From: Pseudomonadota bacterium
GTDB taxonomy: Bacteria > Desulfobacterota > Desulfobulbia > Desulfobulbales > Desulfocapsaceae
Length of the DNA stretch: 64,000 nt
NCBI GenBank assembly: GCA_018821985.1
Contig: JAHJKP010000033.1
Span: forward strand, 1-64,000
Direction: 5' to 3'
Part shown: one piece after another, positions 8,903 to 17,173 of the stretch
Layout of the letters: every line of letters begins with the position of its first letter
How positions within the stretch are numbered: the stretch's first letter is position 1
Notes under the pieces: generated by a model
Databases searched by the model: none
What the model was told of the DNA's origin: nothing
The model's input: the letters and a program-made list of their open reading frames with translations, nothing else
Made by a program: the position numbers and the translations under genes

Positions 8903-10714
8903 ATGACCCCGGTGGAAGAAAAAAGTGCGAGGCGTAAGCTCTCCCGGTTGTGGCAACAGTTTGGACTGCTCCTGATTGTGGTGGTTGTTGTTCTGCTTGT
9001 TATCCGGGAAATCCGGACGAAGCGCTCTGATCAGGTCTATGTGACTACCAGTGGCCGTATTGATATGTGTCTTTTCTGTCACAAGGAAGAAAAGTTGGAC
9101 GCGGCCCATGATCCACGGGTGATCGGCTGTGCCTCCTGTCATCTCGGTGATGCCATGGCCATTGATAAGATAAAGGCCCATACAGGGATGGTTGTTAATC
9201 CCGGTGATTTACGAGTGGTCGAGAAGACCTGCGGGGTTGAAGGCTGTCATCCCACTGATGTCCAGAAAGTCAAGAATTCACTTATGGCCACCAACCGGGG
9301 GATTATTGGTACCCTGCTTTTTTACTGGGGTGAAAGTGACAGCCAGAATACGGATCTTACTGTTGAAAAATTACTGGCTGGTAATAAAAACTCTCTGGCC
9401 CTCGATTATTATCGAAAGCTATGCGCCACCTGTCATTTGTGGAAACAGAAAAATGACCTGCCTGGGGCCCCTGATTTTTTTAATGAGAAGGGAGGCGGCT
9501 GTTCCGCCTGCCATTTTGTTATGCCTGAAGGCACAGATCGTAAGGGGGTGACTGAGTTTGATGATGCCGCCAAGAGTGAGAAGCCCAAGGTCCATCCCTT
9601 GGTGATAAAAAAGGTACAGGATGTTAACTGTATCCGTTGTCATAATCGTTCCGGGCGAATTGGGATCTCCTATACCGGGGTCTTTGAATCGGAAGGGTAC
9701 GGAACGCCTTACGAGAAGGGGGGGCTGACCTCAAAACAACTACCAGGTTCCCGCTTTTATCTGGAGATTGCCGAGGATGTGCATCATAAAAAAGGTCTGG
9801 CCTGCATTGATTGTCATACCCGCAATGAAATCATGGGCGATGGGGTAAGTTATGCCCATTATGAGGAGCAAGTGGAGATCTCCTGTAAGATGTGTCATTC
9901 CGCAGACCCTGGGTTGACCCGTAAGGGGAAACCGGTGAATAATATTGGCAGCAAGGAAGGAAAATGGCAGTTGACCGGCAAATTGAACGAGAAGGTTCAT
10001 CCGCTGCAGCTACCAAAAAAAGGTGTGTGCGATTTCAATGGCCATAAACGTGTCACTTGTGAGGCCTGCCATTCCACCTGGGTGCCTCAGTGTTATGGCT
10101 GCCATGCCAAGCGGGATGCCGGGCAGTCTCATCTGGATAAGTTGACCCTTAAGGAGACTCCAGGGATGTGGGAGGAGGGGCGCTCCTATATTCGCTATGA
10201 AAAGCCGATGCTGGCAGTGTGGAAGGATGAGGTGGTAATCGTTACCCCTGGCTGCCAGGATATTGTGAGCCTGGTTGATGAAAAGGGGAAGGTTGAGGGT
10301 GGCTTTAACCGCTTTACCATGGCCGCGATTAATCCGCATACCACCCAGGCCAGGGGCAGAAGCTGTGCTGAGTGCCATACCTCAACCAAGGTGGTGGGCT
10401 TAGGCGAGGGAACAGTGTCGGAGAAGGATGGAAAATGGTCGTTCCGACCTCTGGATCAGGGGGTGGATACATTTGCTGGTAAAACAGTGGGCTTTGATGC
10501 CTATGTTACCATTGACGGCCAGCCGCTTCAGCACGGTTCCAGGCCGGACCTGCGGCCCTTCAACGGTGAGGAACTGCGCAATATCCTGCGGGTAGGGCTC
10601 TGCATCGAGTGCCATGGTGAATACAGTGATCCAGTGTGGAAGAAGTATAACTCAACGGTTCAATGCTCTGTGCAGAAATTAGAAGACAGAGGAGGAAAGA
10701 AGATCGGGTTGTAG
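8903..10714 (+). CDS. Membrane-anchored multihaem cytochrome c, about 12 haems
   Basis: Periplasmic electron carrier anchored by one N-terminal helix (LLLIVVVVVLLVI). Eleven CXXCH haem sites can be counted (CLFCH, CASCH, CATCH, CSACH, CIRCH, CIDCH, CKMCH, CEACH, CYGCH, CAECH, CIECH), plus one unusual CX4CH (CGVEGCH, about residues 110-116 from this start). The start at ATG 8903 is preferred because AGGAA (8891-8895) precedes it at 7-base spacing; a longer frame from 8858 lies inside nadE. The order of haems and 603-residue length do not match NrfA, NapC or OmcS types that I recognise. Its respiratory partner is unknown. The bond to nadE is positional only. Confidence 0.9.
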   Translation: MTPVEEKSARRKLSRLWQQFGLLLIVVVVVLLVIREIRTKRSDQVYVTTSGRIDMCLFCHKEEKLDAAHDPRVIGCASCHLGDAMAIDKIKAHTGMVVNPGDLRVVEKTCGVEGCHPTDVQKVKNSLMATNRGIIGTLLFYWGESDSQNTDLTVEKLLAGNKNSLALDYYRKLCATCHLWKQKNDLPGAPDFFNEKGGGCSACHFVMPEGTDRKGVTEFDDAAKSEKPKVHPLVIKKVQDVNCIRCHNRSGRIGISYTGVFESEGYGTPYEKGGLTSKQLPGSRFYLEIAEDVHHKKGLACIDCHTRNEIMGDGVSYAHYEEQVEISCKMCHSADPGLTRKGKPVNNIGSKEGKWQLTGKLNEKVHPLQLPKKGVCDFNGHKRVTCEACHSTWVPQCYGCHAKRDAGQSHLDKLTLKETPGMWEEGRSYIRYEKPMLAVWKDEVVIVTPGCQDIVSLVDEKGKVEGGFNRFTMAAINPHTTQARGRSCAECHTSTKVVGLGEGTVSEKDGKWSFRPLDQGVDTFAGKTVGFDAYVTIDGQPLQHGSRPDLRPFNGEELRNILRVGLCIECHGEYSDPVWKKYNSTVQCSVQKLEDRGGKKIGL

Positions 10715-10856
10715 GGGGATGAGCGTTAGTTTGGTAACCTAACTACCTCCTCGTTATCGGCATCAGTGTCGGATTACGCTGCTTGCTCGATCGGCCTCTC
10801 GGATCTACAGGGGTGATTGTTCTGTTTGTCTTGGCATTAGCCGTTGTTCTTATTCA

Positions 10857-11354
10857 CTACTTTTGGAGATGGAGCAGTGAGCTCGTCACCGGCCCATGCC
10901 ATACTGGCACGAGCCAATAGCATTCCGGTTTCTCTTGAATAGTGGTACGGAGGGTGTCACTGAGCCAGTGGCTGTCTTCCACCAGATTGTAAAGTACGGA
11001 ATCAGTGCCGAAAAAACCATCCAGCATGTGAGTCAGAATGTGCAGGACTTTGCTGGGGTAGCCTGGCTGTAGAGCAAGCAGACCTTCAAGCTGGGTCAGG
11101 CCGGTTGCTTGAAGTTCCTTCAGCAAATTACTACAGAATTCCCGGTTGGCGGCAATCCCATTTTCAATTTCCATCCAGAAATGTTCCCAAGTCCCGGATT
11201 GGATTTCTTTATCTTTTATGCTGATGGACTGGTAGGCAACAAGTTTTGTGGTAGCCATAAAATGGCTTGCCTGTTGACGGGCTTGTGTAAGAGTATTTCC
11301 GCTTGCAAGAAAAATGTGTCGACAGTCGTTGTTGTCTGGGGAGAGGGTAATCAT
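10857..11354 (-). CDS. Unknown small cytosolic protein
   Basis: About 165 residues from ATG 11354 (MITLSPDNND). The open frame continues to 11462, but that extension would run through the porin terminator hairpin, so the shorter start is preferred. The sequence has Cys and Trp residues but no signal peptide, membrane span or recognised motif. It lies just downstream of the porin on the same strand, beyond a strong terminator, and probably has its own promoter. No function assigned. Confidence 0.6.
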   Translation of the reverse strand: MITLSPDNNDCRHIFLASGNTLTQARQQASHFMATTKLVAYQSISIKDKEIQSGTWEHFWMEIENGIAANREFCSNLLKELQATGLTQLEGLLALQPGYPSKVLHILTHMLDGFFGTDSVLYNLVEDSHWLSDTLRTTIQEKPECYWLVPVWHGPVTSSLLHLQK

Positions 11355-11416
11355 GGTTCGCTCTGAGCGAGTGGATTTGATGATTTGTTTTCTTGGTAAT
11401 GCAGATTGCGGTCTAA

Positions 11417-11455
11417 TAAAAAAAAACTCCCCTGTCGAATGAACGACAGGGGAGT
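11417..11455 (-). terminator. Rho-independent terminator of the porin gene
   Basis: A perfect 12-bp stem pairs 11426-11437 with 11444-11455 around a 6-base loop. On the minus strand it is followed by a run of T (the A tract at 11418-11425), 30 bases after the porin stop. It is a clean terminator for the porin transcript. Confidence 0.93.
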
Positions 11456-11485
11456 AACGCACTACTTTTGATACGTCAAAACGTA

Positions 11486-12823
11486 TTAGAAGCTCATGGT
11501 CAGATGATGGCTTGCCAGGAAAATCTCGTTGGTCTCGACTGTTGTTCCCATCTTGAAGAAGTCGCCAGTATCAAAATAACCAAGGTGTACGGCATAGGTC
11601 AGGTTGTCAAGCAGTTTGTAGGCGGCGCCGACATTGTACTCAAAACCATAATCATTATCCCAACCAGCCATTTCTTTGTCTGCCTCGGCATAACCAAATC
11701 CTGCATGAAGAGTCAGATCCTGGGTGGCGGCAAAGTCTGCAGTCAGAACGAAGCCATTAGCACCAGCGGTTCTGGCAGGTGAACCAAAAAATGATGCTCC
11801 TTGATCCTGGTTCAGGATATTGCCAAATACACCGGTGAGGATGTAGAGGGGCTCAAAGTCAGAACCTGTACCACCGTAGCTTTCAAGGTCGCCATCACGT
11901 TCGCCATTGTCATCGCCACTGATATGAAAGTACATGGCATGGCCGGTAAGGGCATCCATGGTTCCGTTGAGGTCAGCGATAAAGGCAAATTTGCTGATAT
12001 CGGCATCTGTGAGGCTATTGCTGTTGTAGTCTTTGTCGCCAAACAGATAATCAAATTCTGTGTCAAAGCCCATGCTGCCGCCGATTTTTATCTGGGCAAC
12101 ACCCTTGATGCGATTGACAGTGGTGTCAAATCCAGTGTTAGGAACAAAGTCTTCGGTATTAGTGGTATTGTCCAGTGACAGACCATAGGCCAAAGAGGCA
12201 TTACCCCAGCCGCCTTTAAGCGAGCCGGCAACTTCGTAGTAGTCTTTGTCCATATTATCAGTCTCGGCCAAATAACCGTCAAGTTCCGTCATTTTCTGAT
12301 AAAAAGCATACATGGAAAATTCCTCGCCCATGAGCTTGCCGGATTTCCACATGATACGATCGCCAGCGGTTGCTTTGTCAACAAAAGAAAGTCCCCAGGC
12401 ACCGGCAGGACGGCGACCGATTTCCCATACACCGATGGGTGACTTGTAAACCATCCACAGTCTTTCAACAGACATGTTGCGAGCATTGTTGACATCGGTG
12501 TCATCTTGTGAACCCCAGACTGTACCCCAGTCAACCAGGCGGACCCGGCTCATCATGCTGACCTTGTCATTGACGACCATCTCGGCCTCAATGTTGAACA
12601 TGTGCTGCAACCAAGCGTCAGACTTGGCGTCAAAGCCAGGAGCATCGACCAGCATTAGCCCCTGACCACCTTCTCCATTGATAGCTGCGGCGCCGAGGCC
12701 GTCACTGATATAGAAACCGTCAACGGTATAATCGCCTTTTACTTTAAGTTCCAGCGCTGAGGCGCTTGTTGCAATGCCGGCCACCAGGCCGAGGGCAGCA
12801 ACAGTGGAAAGTATTTTCTTCAT
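11486..12823 (-). CDS. Outer-membrane porin, Desulfovibrio-type homotrimeric family
   Basis: A 445-residue beta-barrel protein with a clear Sec signal peptide (MKKILSTVAALGLVAGIATSASA, cleavage near residue 23). Alternating aromatic and polar strands rich in Gly and Asp fill the body, and the chain ends in Phe, the outer-membrane assembly signal. The opening LELKVKGDYTVDGFYISDG and the RLVDWGTVWG strand resemble the trimeric porins of Desulfovibrio and relatives (family assigned from memory). AAGGAG at 12831-12836 lies 7 bases before the ATG. It is transcribed alone and ends in a strong terminator, consistent with a highly expressed porin. Substrate specificity is not readable. Confidence 0.9.
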   Translation of the reverse strand: MKKILSTVAALGLVAGIATSASALELKVKGDYTVDGFYISDGLGAAAINGEGGQGLMLVDAPGFDAKSDAWLQHMFNIEAEMVVNDKVSMMSRVRLVDWGTVWGSQDDTDVNNARNMSVERLWMVYKSPIGVWEIGRRPAGAWGLSFVDKATAGDRIMWKSGKLMGEEFSMYAFYQKMTELDGYLAETDNMDKDYYEVAGSLKGGWGNASLAYGLSLDNTTNTEDFVPNTGFDTTVNRIKGVAQIKIGGSMGFDTEFDYLFGDKDYNSNSLTDADISKFAFIADLNGTMDALTGHAMYFHISGDDNGERDGDLESYGGTGSDFEPLYILTGVFGNILNQDQGASFFGSPARTAGANGFVLTADFAATQDLTLHAGFGYAEADKEMAGWDNDYGFEYNVGAAYKLLDNLTYAVHLGYFDTGDFFKMGTTVETNEIFLASHHLTMSF

Positions 12824-12836
12824 CTCTTTTCTCCTT

Positions 12837-13305
12837 AATATTCAGGATGATTTTGTTTCAGGCAACACGCTGCTGCCTGATGACTTTTTTAGACCAAGTA
12901 CAAAAATAGTATCCAGGTACAAAATTTTATACATACGATTTATATATAATGGTGAGGTGGGAAAGTCAAGCCCTAGATTCCTCCTTGTTTACTTTTTTTC
13001 AGAAAAATGTGTAAGGTATGAATAACGCATAGGTTCTGCATTGTTTTTTACACTTTTTTTCATGCTGGTTCAGGTATGCCGTGAGAGGTAAATTCTTTTT
13101 TTTAAAATAATCTTTTTGTTCACATGGCGAGCATGGCACATTGTACACTGAGGAAATGGTCAAAAATAGAGGTCTCTTTTAATAGAGGTGCCAAATAAGG
13201 GATGCTCTCAGGGGGCTGATATGATAGCTTGTTGCTCTCACTCTTATTTTCGTGCTGGGGATTGGAAATTAGAATCTTACACTCTGAAACTCTTTCTCTT
13301 CGTCT
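12837..13305. other. Intergenic region between divergent porin and MFS genes
   Basis: About 470 bases with no supported gene. It must carry promoters for both flanking genes. Two near-identical blocks, aagtacaaaa around 12896 and aggtacaaaa around 12918, sit in an AT-rich stretch upstream of the porin and could be an operator or the promoter region; this is not proven. Poly-T runs occur around 13046-13110. Nothing else was recognised. Confidence 0.5.
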
Positions 13306-14718
13306 TTGTCTATGTCACAGCCTGTTGCATCAAGACCCTGGCTTTTTTTCTGCATGGTTGCCACTGGGGTCTTTCTCTCCACCATGGACAGCAGCATGGT
13401 CAATGTGGCGCTGCCCACTATTATGCGCAGTTTTGCCACTACCCTGGCCCAAACAGAATGGGTGGCGCTGATCTACCTCCTTACCATCACCGTTACCCTG
13501 CTGATCTGGGGACGGCTCTCTGAACGTCTGGGAAAGGCTCAGATGTATTTGTTGGGGATGCTGGTGTTTAGCATCGGGTCGGTGGCCTGTTATCTCGCCT
13601 CGAGCCTGACCATGCTTATTTTCTGTCGTTTTATCCAGGCCTGTGGAGCTTCGATGATGATGTCCTCCGGTCCTGCTATCGTCAAGATGGTTTTTCCAGT
13701 GCATCAGTTGGGCAGAGCTCTCGGGTTTGTTGGCATTGCTACTTCCGTTGGCTTGATGAGCGGGCCGGTCATCAGTGGCTTTCTGATTCAGTTCTATTCC
13801 TGGCGAGTTCTTTTTCTGGTGACTGTGCCTGTCAGTGTGATCTGTTTCGGGGTTGGCTGGTTCTGGCTGCTGCCGACCATCCCTCCTCCTGCTGCCGGAA
13901 GTTTGAAAAAAACAGCCTTTGACTGGGCAGGCTTGTTTGTCTGGACTCTGCTTATCGTCCTGACTGTTCTGACCTCGACCCATCATGGTGCTTTTTCGGG
14001 GAAAACGGTGCTGGCTGGTTTGTTCGGCTTCTGTTTGCTCCTCTTTTTTTTCAAAGTGATCGAGCATAGGGCTGAGGCACCACTTCTGCCCCTGCTCCTG
14101 TTCAGAGATCGTCATTACGCCATTGCCATGAGCTGTGCCATGCTCTCGTTTGTCGTGCTCTTTGTGGTTCTGCTCCTTATTCCTTTTTATCTCGATTATG
14201 TGCTTCGACTCCCTGTTGACAGGATTGGTCTGGTGATGATGTCGGTGCCGTTGGCAGTTTTTGTGGTATCTCCTCTGTCCGGTTGGTTGTATGATAAAAT
14301 GGGTGCCAGATTGCTTACCACCACAGGACTTGCTATCTGTTGTCTTGCCCTGATCTGCCTCTGCTTTCTTGACGAGCAATCAACGGTGCTGGATGTTGCA
14401 TGGAGGATGGTTCTGTTGGGTGCTGGTCAGGCCTTGTTTCTTTCTCCCAATACGGCTTCTGTTCTGGCCACCGTTGATCCGCATCATATCGGCATCACTT
14501 CAGGTGTGCTGGCAACGGCCAGGAATGTCGGGATGCTGGCTGGAGTGACCCTTGCCGGTCTGGTATTTGGCGAGGTCTTTTCTTTGTTGAGCGGGGGGTT
14601 GGATCTGAAAGATTTTGGCTCAGTCCATACAACAGCCTTTATCCGCTCTCTGCAGATAAGTTTTGGCCTGACGGCGCTTGTGGCAATGAGTGGTGCGTTG
14701 CTGTCGGGTAGAAGGTGA
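13306..14718 (+). CDS. MFS multidrug exporter, EmrB/QacA (DHA2) family
   Basis: Inner-membrane proton-driven drug antiporter of 470 residues. The sequence is almost continuous hydrophobic segments, as in 14-helix DHA2 transporters. Family motifs seen are FLSTMDSSMVNVALPTI in helix 1, GRLSERLGKAQMYLLG (loop 2-3 motif A) and the late SPNTASVLATVDPHHIGITSG segment. No partner membrane-fusion protein or regulator lies next to it. It converges on the histidine kinase gene on the opposite strand. A long antisense frame through it is only a compositional shadow. Substrate unknown. Confidence 0.93.
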   Translation: MSMSQPVASRPWLFFCMVATGVFLSTMDSSMVNVALPTIMRSFATTLAQTEWVALIYLLTITVTLLIWGRLSERLGKAQMYLLGMLVFSIGSVACYLASSLTMLIFCRFIQACGASMMMSSGPAIVKMVFPVHQLGRALGFVGIATSVGLMSGPVISGFLIQFYSWRVLFLVTVPVSVICFGVGWFWLLPTIPPPAAGSLKKTAFDWAGLFVWTLLIVLTVLTSTHHGAFSGKTVLAGLFGFCLLLFFFKVIEHRAEAPLLPLLLFRDRHYAIAMSCAMLSFVVLFVVLLLIPFYLDYVLRLPVDRIGLVMMSVPLAVFVVSPLSGWLYDKMGARLLTTTGLAICCLALICLCFLDEQSTVLDVAWRMVLLGAGQALFLSPNTASVLATVDPHHIGITSGVLATARNVGMLAGVTLAGLVFGEVFSLLSGGLDLKDFGSVHTTAFIRSLQISFGLTALVAMSGALLSGRR

Positions 14719-14719
14719 T

Positions 14720-14740
14720 AAATAGCTCAGCTATTTTGAC
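14720..14740. terminator. Weak hairpin between convergent genes
   Basis: AAATAGC (14720-14726) pairs with GCTATTT (14730-14736) around a TCA loop, and a short T tract follows. It may serve as a weak terminator for the exporter gene. Confidence 0.4.
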
Positions 14741-14784
14741 TGTAGCTTAATGTCGGTAGGGGGGACAGTTTAAAAGACTGCACA

Positions 14785-16593
14785 CTATTTACTTGAGTGG
14801 TTACCCAGTGGTAAGGTTACGGTCGCAACGGTTCCGCTGATTGGGCCTAGTTGCAGGGAAAAAGTACCCTGGTGTTCGGCCACGATTTTCTTGACCAGGG
14901 TCAGCCCCATACCTGTGCCGTAGATCTTGGTGGTGAAAAAGGGGTCTGTCGCTTTGGGAATATTGCTATTGATGATTCCTGAGCCGCTGTCGGCAATGAT
15001 AATGGAGACACTGTCCGGGTTCTGTTTGACGTTGATATGGAGAAGGCCGCCATTGGGCATGGCCTCAATGGCATTGCGGATCAGGTGCAGGAACATTTGT
15101 CTGATCTTTTCGGCGTCGATGTAAAGAGAGGGGCCTGGATCATTGAGGTCGAGCTGATATCTGATCCCTTGTTTTTTCATGGTCCCATAGAGCAGCATCA
15201 CACTCTTGCGGATCAGCGGATAGAGGGGTTGGTTGGTTTTTTGAGGTTCATCTTCAGTGACAAAGTTGAAAAGATCTTCGAGAGTGGCTTCAATCTTGGC
15301 TGCATCATGGGCCATGATGTCGAGAAATTTAAGGATATCAGGATCAGTGACTCTCCTGGTAAGTAATCTTGCAGTGCCGCCAATTGAGGTGATGGGGTTA
15401 CGGATGGCATGGACCAGTTGGGCCGACATGTGGCCGAGGGCCGCATAGCGTTCGGCATCAACCAGCAGATCCTTGTTTTTTTCCAGCTCCTGGGTGACAG
15501 CCTCAAGTTCATGCATCTTGAAGACCATCTTGGTGTAGAGATAGCTGTGCTCAATGGCCAGGCTTGCCTGACTGGCAAAGATCTCCAGATCGGCAATATC
15601 TCTATCGCTGATTGGCCGCTGGGTGATAAAGTTGTCGGCGATGAGAACGCCAAGAGATTGACTGGGAGAAAAGAGGGGGACAATGATAAAGGTATCGTTC
15701 TGCAGCAGCTCAAAGAGCTGGGTGCTGACAGGGCAATCCAGGGCCTTGCCATTCTGGATGAGGACACTTCTTCGTTTGGCGCAGGCGCAAATGAGGGTAT
15801 GGTCAACGGCGGAAGCCGGGATGGAGAGTCCTTTGATGATCCGGTTTACTTCCTGGTTGGCGTCCATGAGGGAGTTTTTGAAATTCAGGATGATATCGTT
15901 CAGGTGCAGATCTTTTGTCCTGATGCCTTCCCAGACGCGGCCCGCCTCTTCCCGGGAGGAGGGGCCGATGGCCAGTCGCCCCTGCAGCACCTGATGCTCC
16001 AAGTCAAAGAGGGCAAGAAAGGCCCGGTTGAACTGCAGCCCCTCGCCAGCCGTTATTCCCACCAGAATGGCCTGAAGAATATCGTCGAGCTCCACGCTGC
16101 TTAGATAGGCCGTGTTCATCTTCAGATTGAGTTGATGGAGAAACTGGGTACGGAAATTGGTGGCTTCCAGTTGCTTCTGGTAGATACGGTTGTCAATCAC
16201 CAGGCGCCGTTTTTCCAGAGTAGTGTTTACGGCGTGATTAAAGTCTGCAAGATGCATTGGTTTGGTCAGGTAGTCATCGGCTCCCAGTCGCAGACAGAAA
16301 AGTGCGGTTTGCAGGTCGTCGGTGCCGGTGATCATGATAATGGCCGTATCTGGAAAGTTGAGGGCCAAGTCTGCCAGGAGCTCTGTACCTTTGCGATCGG
16401 GCAACTCTATGTCGAGCAGGGCGAGGGCAACCTTTCGGCTCTGCAGCAGTTGCAAGAATTCTGCGGCGGTCGGGGCATGGAGTACGGTAAACCCCTGTCT
16501 GCTGAGAAAATCCTGAAAGAGAATGAAAATATCCTGTGAGTCATCAACAACAACGATAACCTCATCAGAATCGACAAGTTGAGTTGGCTGCAT
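14785..16593 (-). CDS. Receiver-GAF-histidine kinase signal protein
   Basis: Cytosolic two-component protein of about 602 residues starting at ATG 16593 (MQPTQLVD). The open frame extends further upstream, but that part has no domain and would overlap the divergent gene. Order: an N-terminal receiver (VVVDDSQD at 15-22, phosphoacceptor Asp61 in LLDIELPD), a GAF domain in the middle, a coiled linker, then a HisKA domain with H-box LVHAIRNPITS and an HATPase domain with NAIEAMPNGG (N box), DSGSGI (G1) and GTGMGLTL (G2). A receiver ahead of the kinase suggests it is a downstream relay in a phosphotransfer chain. No membrane segment. No partner regulator adjacent. Confidence 0.92.
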   Translation of the reverse strand: MQPTQLVDSDEVIVVVDDSQDIFILFQDFLSRQGFTVLHAPTAAEFLQLLQSRKVALALLDIELPDRKGTELLADLALNFPDTAIIMITGTDDLQTALFCLRLGADDYLTKPMHLADFNHAVNTTLEKRRLVIDNRIYQKQLEATNFRTQFLHQLNLKMNTAYLSSVELDDILQAILVGITAGEGLQFNRAFLALFDLEHQVLQGRLAIGPSSREEAGRVWEGIRTKDLHLNDIILNFKNSLMDANQEVNRIIKGLSIPASAVDHTLICACAKRRSVLIQNGKALDCPVSTQLFELLQNDTFIIVPLFSPSQSLGVLIADNFITQRPISDRDIADLEIFASQASLAIEHSYLYTKMVFKMHELEAVTQELEKNKDLLVDAERYAALGHMSAQLVHAIRNPITSIGGTARLLTRRVTDPDILKFLDIMAHDAAKIEATLEDLFNFVTEDEPQKTNQPLYPLIRKSVMLLYGTMKKQGIRYQLDLNDPGPSLYIDAEKIRQMFLHLIRNAIEAMPNGGLLHINVKQNPDSVSIIIADSGSGIINSNIPKATDPFFTTKIYGTGMGLTLVKKIVAEHQGTFSLQLGPISGTVATVTLPLGNHSSK

Positions 16594-16711
16594 AGGGTAA
16601 TTTGTGGAAATGTAAGGGCTAATAATTAACCAAGAAAAATTTTTATTCTTATCATGATTTTTTTGATTGTACCGCCTTGGTTGAAAAATAAAAGGAAAAA
16701 TCGTATAAGCC

Positions 16712-17173
16712 ATGGGCAATGGATTTGTTTTTGTTGAAAGGTCTTTCTGTTTCAGAACAAAAGAGGATGTGGTGGTAGAGGTAAGTGACATAGAATTGAA
16801 GAAGGTGATCGGCGACTTTCTCGATATGGGGCATGTGGACAATATTGTTGCCATGTTCCGTCGGGAGCCGAGATACTATGCCTGGACCGGTGAGATCCTG
16901 AATGATCCGCGTTTTCAGGTACGGCTGGGGGTCTCTGTCCTTTTTGAGGAATTACGAGCTATTGATCCCGGCAAGATTGATCTGGCAACTCCCTCACTGC
17001 TGGCTCTTCTTCATTCTGTGCCATCCCCGCCATCGTATGTGCGGGGCGAGGCGGTCAGTGTCCTGGCCATTATCGGTAGTGATATGGCCATGGAAGGCGT
17101 GCGGGCCATGATGGGCGACTCTGATCCGCAGCTTGTTGAAGTGGCGAGGGATATCCTGGGAGAAGGTACGTGA
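16712..17173 (+). CDS. HEAT-repeat-like small protein
   Basis: Up to 153 residues; the middle and end look like alpha-helical HEAT/PBS-lyase repeats (RGEAVSVLAIIGSDMAMEGVRAMMGDSDPQLVEVARDIL pattern split across two repeats). The ATG at 16712 is kept, but a GTG at 16769 or 16772 behind AGAGG (16762-16766) is a credible later start. Its TGA overlaps the GTG start of the helicase gene (17170-17173), so the two are coupled. HEAT proteins usually mediate protein contacts; no specific role can be stated. Confidence 0.7.
   Translation: MGNGFVFVERSFCFRTKEDVVVEVSDIELKKVIGDFLDMGHVDNIVAMFRREPRYYAWTGEILNDPRFQVRLGVSVLFEELRAIDPGKIDLATPSLLALLHSVPSPPSYVRGEAVSVLAIIGSDMAMEGVRAMMGDSDPQLVEVARDILGEGT

Noticed and set aside
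13330-14379. Long minus-strand open frame through the MFS gene
   Set aside because: Low-complexity, polar composition with no motif; the plus strand is a clear transporter.
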